DNA of 64,000 bases from Mucilaginibacter aquatilis. Its GTDB lineage: Bacteria; Bacteroidota; Bacteroidia; Sphingobacteriales; Sphingobacteriaceae. The DNA lies in NCBI RefSeq assembly GCF_009755275.1, contig NZ_WQLA01000001.1:434001-498000 (forward strand), written 5' to 3'. The translations under genes were made by a program, and so were the position numbers. Of the stretch, positions 50,263 to 59,608 are shown piece after piece; position 1 is the first letter of the stretch, and each line of letters starts with the position of its first letter. The notes beneath the pieces are model-generated. The model searched no databases, was not told the origin of the DNA, and was given only the letters and a program-made list of their open reading frames with translations.

Positions 50263-50309
50263 AAAAAAAGCCGGAAAACAAGATAAATCATTACCTATGC
50301 TTCCCGGCT
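50263..50309 (-). terminator. Terminator of the carbonic anhydrase gene
   Basis: On the minus strand AGCCGG pairs with CCGGCT around a large loop of about 29 bases, followed by seven T. The long loop lowers confidence. Confidence 0.55.
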
Positions 50310-50380
50310 ATTGTAGCTAGTTTTAATGTAAAACTTGGCTTTTCTTCTTTGCTCTATGCTTCGCCTCCAAAGGCCGGCGA

Positions 50381-51046
50381 TTACTCAAATTTATATACGC
50401 TACCCATTTTGTTGCTGTCGCTGGCATCAACTTTAAGGTCGGTAATTTTACCTGTATCAAGGGCATAAACCCAGCCATGTATATTCAGCTCCTGGCCATT
50501 AGCCCAGGCACCTTGTACAATGGTAGTTTTGCAAAGATTATTAACTCCCTCTATAACGTTTAATTCAACCATGCGGTTAAATTTCTGCTTTTCATCAGTT
50601 ATAGTTTCCAGTTCGGCCAGGTGCTTTTGATAAACATCTTTAATGGTACGCAACCAGTTATCAATCAAACCAAATTGCTTATTGCCCATAGCTGCCTGTA
50701 CACCGCCGCAACCATAATGGCCTACCACAATTACGTGTTTTACCTTAAGTACGTTAACTGCATAATCCAGTACCGATAACAAGTTAAGATCGGTATGTAC
50801 AACAACGTTGGCAATATTGCGGTGTACAAATATCTCGCCCGGATTGGTGCGGGTAATTCTATCGGCAGGTACCCTGCTGTCTGCACAACCTATCCACAAA
50901 ACCGGCGGCTTTTGCCCGTTTGCCAGTTTCTCAAAAAACTGCGGATCTTCCTGAAGTGCTTCTTCAATAAACTTTTGGTTGCCTTCCAGCAAGCTCTCGT
51001 AAGTGATGTGGCTGGTATCGTGTATTGCCAAATTGCCTTGTGCCAT
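50381..51046 (-). CDS. Beta-class carbonic anhydrase
   Basis: 221 residues. Interconverts CO2 and bicarbonate. Zinc and catalytic residues are visible: Cys54, Asp56 and Arg58 in CADSRVP, and His110 and Cys113 in GHYGCGG. The residues NIANVVVHTD and AWANGQELNIHGWVYALDTG are family hallmarks. Cytoplasmic, monocistronic between two transcription units. Confidence 0.96.
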   Translation of the reverse strand: MAQGNLAIHDTSHITYESLLEGNQKFIEEALQEDPQFFEKLANGQKPPVLWIGCADSRVPADRITRTNPGEIFVHRNIANVVVHTDLNLLSVLDYAVNVLKVKHVIVVGHYGCGGVQAAMGNKQFGLIDNWLRTIKDVYQKHLAELETITDEKQKFNRMVELNVIEGVNNLCKTTIVQGAWANGQELNIHGWVYALDTGKITDLKVDASDSNKMGSVYKFE

Positions 51047-51117
51047 AGTAAATGCTTTCTATTAAAATTTGGTTAAAATAACAAAAGATATCGCAAGCAT
51101 ACAAACCACACTAATTC

Positions 51118-52572
51118 TTAAAATGTTTGCCGCGTACCTGCTTTATAGTAAAGCTCGGCCAAAGTTTTTTGATAAGCCGCTATCATACTTTCGAGCTTTA
51201 TGCGCATATCAATCAATTTAGTTTCGCGGCTATTGATCAGGAACAGCGTGCTTTCACCCAGGTCGAACTTCGTGGTTTCACCTTTAAGCAAGGCCGTTTG
51301 ATTGCGGATGCTTTGTATTTGTACCGCTAATTGCGCCTCATATGCTTTCAGGCTGTTGTAAGAAGCCACCACATTGTTCCGGATTTCTCGTCCTGACTGT
51401 TGCAAATCATAATCAAGCTCTTGTTGCTTAATTCTTACTTCGCGTAGCTTTCCGCGCTCGGCACGTAAAAACAATGGAAATGAAAACTCAAGACCTATTT
51501 TATGGTTAGCCCACCCAAAATCATAGTAATCGGGTACATAACTGTTCCACGACCGTCTGCTTGAAATAAGGGTTCCGCTGATGTTAATTTTAGGCTTGAG
51601 CATTTCCTGCCTGTACAAACGCTCAACTGCCAGCTGTCCTCCCTTAGCACGCAGTTTAACAAGTTCAGGGTGCTGATCGGCAGCACGGCTTACCAGAGTA
51701 TCAAGTACCAATTTGTTTACCTGCTGAACGTTACCATCCAATAACTCCGGCACAGCATCTTCGGGCAGTTCCATAGGGTTACCTTCGTTGTTCCATAAGT
51801 GGTTTGAAAGTATAAGCCTCGCGTTAGCCAGTTCAATTTTGTTTTTTTCAAATTGTATTATACGCTCCTGAACGGTAACATAGGCTTCAACTGAATCAAT
51901 AGGTGCTTTATCGCCCAGCTGGGTTTGATTACTTACCGCCTTGAACCTGGTTTGAGCCAAATCAACACCTTCTTGTGTAAGCCTTAATTGTTTGTAAGCG
52001 TAGTACCATTCCCAGTAGTCTTTAGCTATTTCATACCAGGTTGTGTTTATTTGCTTCACACGCTCGGCCTCTGCATACCTCAACATTATTTTTGCCTGCC
52101 TTAACGTACTACGGCGGGCATCAATAATTAAACCAGCACCTAATGGAATTGACAAACCTACACCTGATAAGCCTGATAAGCTTGTACGAGTTTCGGGGTT
52201 GGTGTACGTACCGGCGTTACGGTCATAACCAACTTTTAAATCGGCACCTGCCAGCCATAAAGGCACTTTAAGCTCATTGGTCCAGTAATTATAATAATCA
52301 GTATTACCAAATGCCTTACGGTTAAAGTTGGCTTTTAAGGTTGGGTCAAAGTAACCTAATGACTGCAAAACATTAGCTCTTGCAGCATCAGTTAAAAGCG
52401 AAGCCTGTTTTATAATAGGATGGTACCTGAAAGCCATTACCTGCAAATCCTCCAGAGAAAAAACCTTTCCCGTATCGGCAGGCCGCTTGTTTTGAGCCGA
52501 TGCTGCGGTTACGCACAGCAACAACATCCAAAACAAGCTTTTTATATGACAACTAATTTTCTGTTTCTTCAT
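51118..52572 (-). CDS. TolC family outer membrane efflux protein
   Basis: 484 residues with a signal peptide ending AASAQ. Two tandem OEP halves of long helices, with the first around YHPIIKQASLLTDAARANVLQS and the repeat around LVSRAADQHPELVKLRAKGGQ (both in part), as in TolC trimers. It is the last gene of a three-gene operon with HlyD-like and ABC membrane proteins, 28 bases after the adaptor stop, so it should be the outer-membrane channel of that exporter. Confidence 0.93.
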   Translation of the reverse strand: MKKQKISCHIKSLFWMLLLCVTAASAQNKRPADTGKVFSLEDLQVMAFRYHPIIKQASLLTDAARANVLQSLGYFDPTLKANFNRKAFGNTDYYNYWTNELKVPLWLAGADLKVGYDRNAGTYTNPETRTSLSGLSGVGLSIPLGAGLIIDARRSTLRQAKIMLRYAEAERVKQINTTWYEIAKDYWEWYYAYKQLRLTQEGVDLAQTRFKAVSNQTQLGDKAPIDSVEAYVTVQERIIQFEKNKIELANARLILSNHLWNNEGNPMELPEDAVPELLDGNVQQVNKLVLDTLVSRAADQHPELVKLRAKGGQLAVERLYRQEMLKPKINISGTLISSRRSWNSYVPDYYDFGWANHKIGLEFSFPLFLRAERGKLREVRIKQQELDYDLQQSGREIRNNVVASYNSLKAYEAQLAVQIQSIRNQTALLKGETTKFDLGESTLFLINSRETKLIDMRIKLESMIAAYQKTLAELYYKAGTRQTF

Positions 52573-52600
52573 ATATATTTTATCCTGTCTCGGCTACCAA

Positions 52601-53974
52601 CTATTTTTTGTCCTTATCTTTTTCTTTCTCGTCCTTAGGTTCTTTCTCAAGGCTTGGCGGGAAACCGTTTAACTGGCGCCATATCTCGTACCATACCGGT
52701 ACCGACCTTAAAATTACACGGGCATACACACCCGAACCCTGCCTAAGCTGTTCTGGCCACGATTCATCGTTTTTAGGAACCGGTAGTTGTTGTTTTACCA
52801 ATAAACGGTATTTACCACCTGTGCTGCTAACCTTATCAATTGAAAACACCTTACCGGCAAACGTACCAACCGCTACCGATGGCCAGCCCGAGAACTGTAT
52901 TGAAGGCCAGCCTTCAAACTGAAGCCTCACATCACTAGTATCCAATATAAGTGGAACATCCATAGCGCTAACGTAAATTTCGGCTGCAACCTGCGGATTT
53001 TTTGGCTGTAACGTGGCTACAGATTCTCCCTCTTTAATGTTTTCGCCAATACCGGCTTTCATGGTTTTAACCACAAATCCGTCTTGCGGGGCGCGTACTA
53101 CATATAAGTTACGACGTATAGAGATATTAGCAATATCATTACGAAGTTTTGCAATATCACCCTGCACACCTGCACGGCCCGATAATGCCGAACCCAAATC
53201 AGAAAGCGCTTTAGCGTAGGTCTCCTGGTACTTGGCCTTAATATTATCCAAATCAATGCGTGCGTTAAGCAGGTTTTGCTTCGAATTATTTAGCTTGTTT
53301 TCCTGGCTTATTACTTTTGCACGGTCTTCCTGTAACTTTAAGCGACGCGTTTCAATATCAGTAAGTGAAAACAAACCATTTTTATAGCCCTGCTCGTAAC
53401 GTTCTAATCGTGCTTTACTAGTGTTAAAAAAGTTTTGTACAGCTACTAAATCAGCCTGATCGATGTCAACATAATTTTGAGCCTGCTTAACCTTATTTTC
53501 GGCAGCCTGTAATTGAAAGCGCAAACCTTTGTTAAGCGCTTCAATTTGCGCGCGGGTAGCTCTTATTTTTTGCAGGTTGGCAGTATCACTGCCTCGTTTT
53601 GCATTAAGCTGCTCATTGAGACGCTGTGGCAATTCAGGGTCGAAGTATGATTGGCTGGTTTCGGATATTACCAGTATGGTGTCTCCTCTCTTTACTTCCT
53701 GGCCTTCACTTACAGCCCAGCGTTCAATACGTCCGCCAATTTGATTTTGTACGGTTTGAGGCCTGTCTTGCGGGCGTAGTGCTGTTACAGTACCGCGACC
53801 GGGTATGGTTTGCCGCCAAGGTAAAAGCAAAATAATGATAAATAAAAACAGTAATATAAGCAGTATACGGCCAAGCAAACGCGCGCCTTTTGCCGGCAGC
53901 ACCTTTTCACATGATCTTACCGAAAGTTCCTGCCAATTATGTATTTGTTCTACGTAACTTGGATTTTTATGCAT
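52601..53974 (-). CDS. HlyD family membrane fusion (adaptor) protein
   Basis: 457 residues from the ATG at 53974. One N-terminal transmembrane helix (LLGRILLILLFLFIIILLLPW, about 33-53), a first biotinyl-lipoyl half GRIERWAVSEGQEVKRGD, a long coiled-coil hairpin (about 110-270), then the second half VVRAPQDGFVVKTM and beta-barrel. It bridges the inner-membrane ABC protein and TolC. Its ATG overlaps the stop of the ABC gene by 8 bases (ATGCATAA), with GAGGAGG ahead, so the two are translationally coupled. Confidence 0.92.
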   Translation of the reverse strand: MHKNPSYVEQIHNWQELSVRSCEKVLPAKGARLLGRILLILLFLFIIILLLPWRQTIPGRGTVTALRPQDRPQTVQNQIGGRIERWAVSEGQEVKRGDTILVISETSQSYFDPELPQRLNEQLNAKRGSDTANLQKIRATRAQIEALNKGLRFQLQAAENKVKQAQNYVDIDQADLVAVQNFFNTSKARLERYEQGYKNGLFSLTDIETRRLKLQEDRAKVISQENKLNNSKQNLLNARIDLDNIKAKYQETYAKALSDLGSALSGRAGVQGDIAKLRNDIANISIRRNLYVVRAPQDGFVVKTMKAGIGENIKEGESVATLQPKNPQVAAEIYVSAMDVPLILDTSDVRLQFEGWPSIQFSGWPSVAVGTFAGKVFSIDKVSSTGGKYRLLVKQQLPVPKNDESWPEQLRQGSGVYARVILRSVPVWYEIWRQLNGFPPSLEKEPKDEKEKDKDKK

Positions 53975-54971
53975 GATGATGCCCCTCCTCGTCAAGTTCA
54001 AGATCGGTTACAACGGCAAGTTTTTCAGCGCCTGTAGCCATATCAAATAAGGTATTCATGTTGGTCATTAATTTTTCAATAGCATAGCTGATTTGTACAA
54101 TAATTACTTCAGCAGCTACAAACTGGCCAAAAGACATTGCGCGGGTAACTACAAAGTATGAACCCAATAACAGCAGTCCACCCATTAGAATTGTACGGAT
54201 GACAACTGCACTGGCAAAAAATCTTTTTAAAATGGTAAAGTGCTCATTACGGGCCTGCAGGTATTCTGCCGTAATTTCATCAGTACGCTCAACTACCTGC
54301 TCACGCTTGGTGGTATCGTTACGGTAAGGTTCCAAATCGGCAGCTACCTCTTCAAGGTAAGCCACTAACTCGTATTTATGGTGCGATTCTTCAATGCTGG
54401 TATTTACACCTGGCTTAAAGTATAGTGCAAGCATTATTACTATAAACAGAATCACCAATATGCCGAAGGCAATAAAAAACGGGTGATAGAATGACAGCAG
54501 AATAGCGCTGAAAAATATCTGTACCGCAGCGGCAACAATATCAACCAATAGTTTGGTAAGCCCTTTTTGAATGGTGAGTATATCAAAGAACCGGTTAACC
54601 AGTTCGGGCGGGTTTTCGTCCTCTAACGCCTGACGCTTTATGCGCGGCAGTCTGAATGCAAATTCTAAGGCTGTTTTGGCAAAAATTTTCTGCTCTACAA
54701 CCTCTACAAGCGAAAGCTGGCCAATAAGCAGTAAACCACCCATAACAATACCTAACAGTATTACGGCAATAAGTATATAGGTTGAACTATACATAGCACC
54801 GTTTGATAACAGGTTGAAAACTGCTGTTGTACCCAATGGTAGAGTAAGGCCAATTAAACCTATAAGTACGGCATAAATAAAGATGTAATTAATGGTAGAC
54901 CGCTCGTAGTGCAAAATGCGCATGAGCCTTTGCCAGGGTGTAAGAAGTTCTTTATGATGATGTTTTTTCAT
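53967..54971 (-). CDS. ABC exporter membrane domain without ATPase domain
   Basis: 334 residues. The six-helix ABC type I exporter membrane fold is visible from about residue 28 to 310, with the coupling-helix-like LPRIKRQALEDENPPELVNRFFD. After the last helix the protein stops (ATGAEKLAVVTDLELDEEGHHHA): Walker A, ABC signature and Walker B are all missing. The stop is real, because the next gene starts inside it. Both ends are His-rich (MKKHHHKE, EGHHHA). No ATPase gene is in the operon or window. Either an ATPase is supplied in trans or the protein works differently. Confidence 0.85.
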   Translation of the reverse strand: MKKHHHKELLTPWQRLMRILHYERSTINYIFIYAVLIGLIGLTLPLGTTAVFNLLSNGAMYSSTYILIAVILLGIVMGGLLLIGQLSLVEVVEQKIFAKTALEFAFRLPRIKRQALEDENPPELVNRFFDILTIQKGLTKLLVDIVAAAVQIFFSAILLSFYHPFFIAFGILVILFIVIMLALYFKPGVNTSIEESHHKYELVAYLEEVAADLEPYRNDTTKREQVVERTDEITAEYLQARNEHFTILKRFFASAVVIRTILMGGLLLLGSYFVVTRAMSFGQFVAAEVIIVQISYAIEKLMTNMNTLFDMATGAEKLAVVTDLELDEEGHHHA

Positions 54972-55310
54972 TATTCTTTACGTATATCAATAGTATATAG
55001 GTGGATGCTTGCAGGTTTTTAATTGGCCGGCACAAATGCATCCGGCAATAAATACTGCATATTTAAATGCTACCTCTCCCTTTAAGAGATTGCATTTGGT
55101 ACACAAAGGCTTATAATTTTTGCAATGAGAAACATAGCCTGCGGGCATTATGTTTCATGTTAATTAATTCAATGCTAATGTTTTATTGGTAACGGCAATG
55201 ATTTATGCGCACGTACATACATCAAAATGCATGGGGTAGTTTAATAACTTACCTTTTTACGTATCACAGCGTACAGTTAACTGTTTAAAGCTACCGCAAC
55301 AAAAGATGTG
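54972..55310. other. Intergenic region before the exporter operon
   Basis: About 340 bases without a gene. It should hold the exporter promoter, but I find no exact TAnnTTTG with correct spacing on the minus strand. One hairpin, GAAACATA/TATGTTTC, lies at about 55130-55157. Confidence 0.4.
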
Positions 55311-55658
55311 TTAAATAAGCCCGGAGTTTGGTGGCGGGGTTAACACAGATGGGTGATGGCCGGGCTGATAAATGGAATGGCCGTAATCTAACCGCTTCTG
55401 GGTTTCTATAGTAACGGGTTCATGCACATAGTGAGAAAACCATTGCATGTCCTCATCAAAAAACTTTTTTTCCTTCGCCGATTCTTTTTCAGGCGACTCT
55501 TTTTCGTTTTTGGTTTCCTCTTCAAGCTGCATAATTACAGCATTGACGGTTTTATTATTGAGAGACAGAAAGGCAGGAGCTACCGATATGATCATCTTTG
55601 CAACAAAGATCATCATAAACAGCAGACATATTGCTATCTTACCAATTCCGTTTTTCAT
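55311..55658 (-). CDS. Small membrane or exported protein, unknown
   Basis: 115 residues. A hydrophobic N-terminus (IAICLLFMMIFVAKMIISVAP, about 8-28) is followed by a charged Glu/Lys-rich stretch (EEETKNEKESPEKESAKEKK) and a Pro/His-rich tail. Similar small proteins with a membrane anchor are common in Bacteroidota. It is upstream of and on the same strand as the exporter operon, 340 bases away. A -7 element TACTTTTG lies only 8 bases before the ATG, implying a leaderless or very short-leader mRNA. Confidence 0.65.
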   Translation of the reverse strand: MKNGIGKIAICLLFMMIFVAKMIISVAPAFLSLNNKTVNAVIMQLEEETKNEKESPEKESAKEKKFFDEDMQWFSHYVHEPVTIETQKRLDYGHSIYQPGHHPSVLTPPPNSGLI

Positions 55659-55666
55659 ATTTTTTG

Positions 55667-55674
55667 CAAAAGTA
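55667..55674 (-). promoter_or_regulatory. Possible -7 element, start-proximal
   Basis: TACTTTTG matches TAnnTTTG; a TTG is 24 bases further upstream, longer than usual. Confidence 0.3.
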
Positions 55675-55744
55675 TACTTTTTTAGGACATTAAATTGTCA
55701 ATTTCATACAAGTGAAATTTCTTAATGTTTTTTAATAATTTAAA

Positions 55745-56155
55745 ATGCCATTACATATTGAACAGGTAAGACCCGAACTAACATGGCGCCTACGCCGAGA
55801 AGCCTTGTATCCAAACCTTCCGTTATACGAAATGGAACTGGAAGAAGATACCAATGGCTGGCACTTTGCGGCTTTTAATAACGATGCTTTAGTAGGTGTA
55901 GTATCATTGTTTCAGCATTGTTGCAATTTTCAATTTCGCAAACTGGCCGTTGCAGTAAATTATCAGCACCAAGGCGTAGGCTCGGCCTTATTACAGTATA
56001 TCACCAACTTTGCCATCAATGAAAATGGTGCACGCCTATGGTGCAACGCTTGTAAAAATGCTGTACCGTTTTATACAAAGGCGAATTTTACTGCATCAGG
56101 AGAAACATTCAGCAAAAATGGTATTGATTACCTTATTATGGAAAAACCACTTTGA
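55745..56155 (+). CDS. GNAT family N-acetyltransferase
   Basis: 136 residues. The acetyl-CoA binding motif A reads LAVAVNYQHQGVGSALLQYI (Q-x-x-G-V/I-G pattern), followed by the motif B-like ARLWCNACKNAVPFYTKANFTASGE. A compact single-domain GNAT; acceptor unknown. It is divergent from the preceding small gene and ends before a terminator. Confidence 0.88.
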   Translation: MPLHIEQVRPELTWRLRREALYPNLPLYEMELEEDTNGWHFAAFNNDALVGVVSLFQHCCNFQFRKLAVAVNYQHQGVGSALLQYITNFAINENGARLWCNACKNAVPFYTKANFTASGETFSKNGIDYLIMEKPL

Positions 56156-56161
56156 AAACGG

Positions 56162-56194
56162 AAGACCGGCTTGTATTGCACAACCCGGTCTTTC
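56162..56194 (+). terminator. Terminator after the GNAT gene
   Basis: AAGACCGG and CCGGTCTT pair around a 15-base loop, followed by TTTC. Seven bases after the stop codon. Confidence 0.65.
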
Positions 56195-56335
56195 TAAACT
56201 ATTAACTCCTGAAAATTTTACTCGCCACAAAACAACAGTTTGCCTGTTAATTCATCATTAATACATTAATAAGTTTAGTAACTCTATTCGTTTCATCACA
56301 AGCTGTCAAAACAAATTCATTCAAATGCCCTTAAA

Positions 56336-56365
56336 TTGGCACGGAATTGAATTTTTATATATTTG
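56336..56365 (+). promoter_or_regulatory. Promoter of the M42 peptidase gene
   Basis: TTG (56336-56338), exactly 19 bases, then TATATTTG (56358-56365): a full match to the Bacteroidota consensus. The ATG follows 33 bases later. Confidence 0.85.
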
Positions 56366-56397
56366 CTAACCCCATCAAAAAATTTTGCATATAAATT

Positions 56398-57516
56398 ATG
56401 GCCGAAAATATAAATGAAGAAAAACCACAACACACTCCTGTGGTAACTGAAGAATCTCTTACGTTTCTTGAAAAATATATCAATAATCCATCTCCTACCG
56501 GGTTTGAATGGATGGGACAAAAGATGTGGTTAGAATACCTGCAACCTTATATTGATACACATTACGTTGACAATTACGGTACAGCGGTAGGCATCATCAA
56601 TCCTAAAGCAGAATTTAAGGTTGTAATTGAGGCGCATGCCGACGAGATATCATGGTTTGTAAACTACATTACCAGCGACGGACTAATATACGTTATACGC
56701 AACGGCGGTTCAGATCATCAAATAGCTCCGTCAAAACGTGTAAACATCCATACTGATAAAGGCGTAGTAAAAGCAGTATTTGGCTGGCCGGCCATTCATA
56801 CGCGTCACGGTGGCGAAAAAGAGGAAGCTCCAACCCTTAAAAACATCTTCCTTGATTGCGGATGCACCAGCAAAGAAGAGGTTGAAGCAATGGGTATACA
56901 CGTTGGTTGTGTAATTACTTATGAAGACGAGTTTATGGTTTTAAACAACCGTTACTATGTTGGCCGCGCACTTGATAACCGTGTTGGTGGTTTTATGATT
57001 GCCGAAGTTGCCCGCCTACTGAAAGAAAACGGCAAACAACTGCCTTTTGGCTTGTACATTGTAAATGCCGTGCAAGAAGAAATTGGTTTACGTGGTGCCG
57101 AAATGATAGCCCACAAAATTAAACCGCACGTAGCCATCATTACCGATGTAACTCACGATACGCAAACGCCTATGATTAATAAAATTACTCAGGGCGATTT
57201 AGCTTGCGGCCGCGGTCCGGTAGTATCATATGCTCCTGCTGTTCAAAATAACTTAAATAAGCTGCTGATCGAATCGGCACAGAAAGCCAATATCCCTTTT
57301 CAACGCCAGGCGTCGTCACGTTCAACAGGTACCGATACCGACGCGTTTGCTTACTCAAACGATGGTGTTCCGTCGGCACTGATATCATTGCCGCTGCGTT
57401 ATATGCACACTACTGTTGAAATGATTCATAAAGAAGACGTGGACAATGTGATACGTATGATTTATGAAACGTTATTAAATATCAAGCCCGGACAAGATTT
57501 CAGATATATTAAGTAA
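56398..57516 (+). CDS. M42 family aminopeptidase
   Basis: 372 residues, usual length for the tetrahedral TET-type aminopeptidases. Metal ligands: His and Asp in EAHADEISWFV, Asp in RALDNRVGG, the catalytic Glu pair in QEEIGLRGAE, Asp in ITDVTHDTQTP and His in MHTTVEMIH. Cytoplasmic, cleaves peptides released by the proteasome-like proteases. Cellulase (endoglucanase) labels on this family come from an old misassignment. Confidence 0.95.
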   Translation: MAENINEEKPQHTPVVTEESLTFLEKYINNPSPTGFEWMGQKMWLEYLQPYIDTHYVDNYGTAVGIINPKAEFKVVIEAHADEISWFVNYITSDGLIYVIRNGGSDHQIAPSKRVNIHTDKGVVKAVFGWPAIHTRHGGEKEEAPTLKNIFLDCGCTSKEEVEAMGIHVGCVITYEDEFMVLNNRYYVGRALDNRVGGFMIAEVARLLKENGKQLPFGLYIVNAVQEEIGLRGAEMIAHKIKPHVAIITDVTHDTQTPMINKITQGDLACGRGPVVSYAPAVQNNLNKLLIESAQKANIPFQRQASSRSTGTDTDAFAYSNDGVPSALISLPLRYMHTTVEMIHKEDVDNVIRMIYETLLNIKPGQDFRYIK

Positions 57517-57559
57517 GCATTAAATATAATCTAAAACATATATTTTAATTAACCGTATT

Positions 57560-57590
57560 TATACCTTCGGGTATATATTTTTCTATATTT
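57560..57590 (+). terminator. UUCG-tetraloop terminator after the M42 gene
   Basis: TATACC-TTCG-GGTATA is a 6-base stem closed by the stable UUCG tetraloop, followed by TATTTTTCTA. Confidence 0.65.
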
Positions 57591-57598
57591 ACATCACT

Positions 57599-58495
57599 AT
57601 GAAACCAACCTTACTGATATTGGCCGCAGGTATGGCCAGCCGTTACGGCAGTATGAAACAAGTTGATGGTTTTGGTCCTAATGGCGAAACCATTATCGAT
57701 TATTCTATATATGATGCTATAAAAGCTGGCTTTGGAAAAGTAAGCTTCATCATTCGCGAAGAGTTCCAGGATGCTTTTAAAGCCATATTTGAGCCTAAAC
57801 TGGCCGGCCGCATTGAAACCGATTATGTGTTTCAAAGCTATGACCTTACCCAATTTGGTATTGATAAAACAGTTGAGCGCTCAAAACCATGGGGTACTGC
57901 CCATGCTGTATTAGCAGCACGCAACCAAATTAATGAGCCGTTTTGCGTTATCAACGCTGATGACTTTTACGGTTATGAAGCCTTTGAAAAAATGGCTCAG
58001 TTTTTAACTACCGAAGTTGCCGATGATAACTACTCATTAATGGGTTACCAAATTGATCGTACTTTATCAGATTACGGTTCGGTATCTCGCGGTGTATGTA
58101 AGGTTGAAGACGGTAAAATGGTTGAAATTAACGAGCGTACCGAAGTTTACTTTAAAGACGGCGACGTATTTTACAAAGACGCAACCGGCGAGCATGAGTT
58201 ACCAAAAGACACCCGTGTATCAATGAACTTCTGGGGCTTTACTCCTGCTGTATTCAAACAAAGCGAGGAAATGTTCAAGAAATTTGTTGACGCTAATGAA
58301 AGCAACCCTAAAGCTGAGTTTTTTATTCCGCTAGTAGCCGATGAGTTAATTAAAACAGGTACTGCTGCGTTTAAAGTTATTCCAACCGGTAACAAGTGGT
58401 TTGGTGTTACTTATAAAGAAGATAAGCCAATTGTACAAGCCAGCATTAATGAACTGGTTGAAAACGGTACTTACCCAACTAATCTTTGGGAATAA
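57599..58495 (+). CDS. Sugar-nucleotide nucleotidyltransferase
   Basis: 298 residues. The N-terminal LILAAGMASRYGSMKQVDGFGP is the NTP-transferase signature (LxxGxGxR-like, here LAAGMASRYG), and INADDFYG holds the metal-binding aspartates. The rest is the GlmU/RmlA-type Rossmann core without a hexapeptide-repeat acyltransferase domain. Known relatives act on sugar phosphates; some sit beside a kinase of the aminoglycoside phosphotransferase fold, which is absent here. Substrate unknown. Confidence 0.85.
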   Translation: MKPTLLILAAGMASRYGSMKQVDGFGPNGETIIDYSIYDAIKAGFGKVSFIIREEFQDAFKAIFEPKLAGRIETDYVFQSYDLTQFGIDKTVERSKPWGTAHAVLAARNQINEPFCVINADDFYGYEAFEKMAQFLTTEVADDNYSLMGYQIDRTLSDYGSVSRGVCKVEDGKMVEINERTEVYFKDGDVFYKDATGEHELPKDTRVSMNFWGFTPAVFKQSEEMFKKFVDANESNPKAEFFIPLVADELIKTGTAAFKVIPTGNKWFGVTYKEDKPIVQASINELVENGTYPTNLWE

Positions 58496-58522
58496 CAGTC
58501 TTCAAAAATTACTTTTAAATAT

Positions 58523-58556
58523 AAAATCCCGCCCCTATATAAGGCGGGATTTTTTT
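58523..58556. terminator. Bidirectional terminator
   Basis: AAAATCCCGCC and GGCGGGATTTT form an 11-base stem with a 9-base loop followed by T's; A-rich on the other side. It lies between convergent genes. Confidence 0.9.
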
Positions 58557-58579
58557 GTGGCAATGTTTTTAATAAGCAT

Positions 58580-59149
58580 TCAAAACCTGCATCCATCCGG
58601 TGCATTAATGCCCTGTGCGGTTTGTTGCAGGCTGGCTTTCCCGTTATGAATTGAAACTATCCATAAGCTGTCATAATCGTTACTTTTCCATTTAAGCTTA
58701 TCCGCTTTTATACCCAGAGCAGCAATAATACTACGAATGGCATTGTGTTCCCAAACTACCAGTACGGTCCCGGTTTTATTGCTTATATTTTTGGCAAGAG
58801 CTTTAGTGTTTTCTACATCAAACTTGCTGTTAACCGTTAAATTGTATTTGGTAGCCAAGGGCCAAACGGTTTGCAGCATACGCCCGCTTTTGGTTGCCTT
58901 GCCTGTTGATGGTGATGGCACATAAACGTAGCGCGGAACTCCAAACTTCTTTACTAGTACCCCCGGTAACATCATGGCACGGTTAAAGCCTTTACATGAT
59001 AAGTTATCACCATTTGCCGGCTTTTCAGCATGGCGCATAATTATGATGCGCAAATCATCACCACCCTTTTGCTCTTGCGCAAATGCCATGGAACTGGCAA
59101 AAGTGAATAGTATAATGTGTATAAATCTTGATATTGTCATATAACGCAA
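58580..59149 (-). CDS. Histidine phosphatase superfamily protein, exported
   Basis: 189 residues with a signal peptide (MRYMTISRFIHIILFTFASSMAFAQ). The catalytic IIMRHAEKPANGD is the RHxE/G motif of the branch and VVWEHNAIRSII gives the second histidine region. It is short, fitting a SixA/phosphoglycerate-mutase-like fold in the periplasm. It may be the last gene after DUF1634, 43 bases on. Confidence 0.85.
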   Translation of the reverse strand: MRYMTISRFIHIILFTFASSMAFAQEQKGGDDLRIIIMRHAEKPANGDNLSCKGFNRAMMLPGVLVKKFGVPRYVYVPSPSTGKATKSGRMLQTVWPLATKYNLTVNSKFDVENTKALAKNISNKTGTVLVVWEHNAIRSIIAALGIKADKLKWKSNDYDSLWIVSIHNGKASLQQTAQGINAPDGCRF

Positions 59150-59192
59150 ATTTTAAAAGGTTGGTTAAGCACCATTGTCAAAATTCATACGT

Positions 59193-59591
59193 CTAAACTT
59201 TTAGCCCGCCAAAAATACTTGTCATAATTACGCAGAGTACGATTAACGTAATAAATATGTACAGCTTGTCTTTTTCCAGAATGAAAGCCAGTAAAGAGAA
59301 GATGACCCTAAGTATTGGCGTGGCAATTAAAATTAAAACGCCTAGTTGAATTACCTCGGTAGCGTTTAATGCCAATGCACCTTTAAAAATACCATTGAAG
59401 GTTGTATAGCCTGCTCCTTCACCTATAAAGTTACCGTATTGTGGTACAGGGCCACTACCGTGCAGCAACAGGTACATTATGCCACCTGTCAAAGCTACCA
59501 CACTAGCGGTAACAACCCCGTAACGCAATAGTTGCCCCACAACCAGTTCTACATCCTTATCGCCCCACAAGGCCGAAAATATATGTTTCAT
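59193..59591 (-). CDS. DUF1634 integral membrane protein
   Basis: 132 residues with three hydrophobic helices (about 27-48, 82-101, 106-128). DUF1634 proteins occur next to TauE/SafE transporters, as here (17 bases downstream of it), and are thought to work with them. Role not established. Confidence 0.87.
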   Translation of the reverse strand: MKHIFSALWGDKDVELVVGQLLRYGVVTASVVALTGGIMYLLLHGSGPVPQYGNFIGEGAGYTTFNGIFKGALALNATEVIQLGVLILIATPILRVIFSLLAFILEKDKLYIFITLIVLCVIMTSIFGGLKV

Positions 59592-59608
59592 GCTTAAAAA
59601 TTCTTTGA

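Noticed and set aside
53967..54971. Frameshift or truncation as reason for the missing ATPase domain
   Set aside because: The stop codon is shared with the overlapping start of the HlyD gene, and no remnant of Walker A or the ABC signature is found in any frame downstream.
56398..57516. Cellulase/endoglucanase function for the M42 protein
   Set aside because: The zinc ligands and catalytic glutamates of the aminopeptidase are all present; the cellulase label is an old misassignment.
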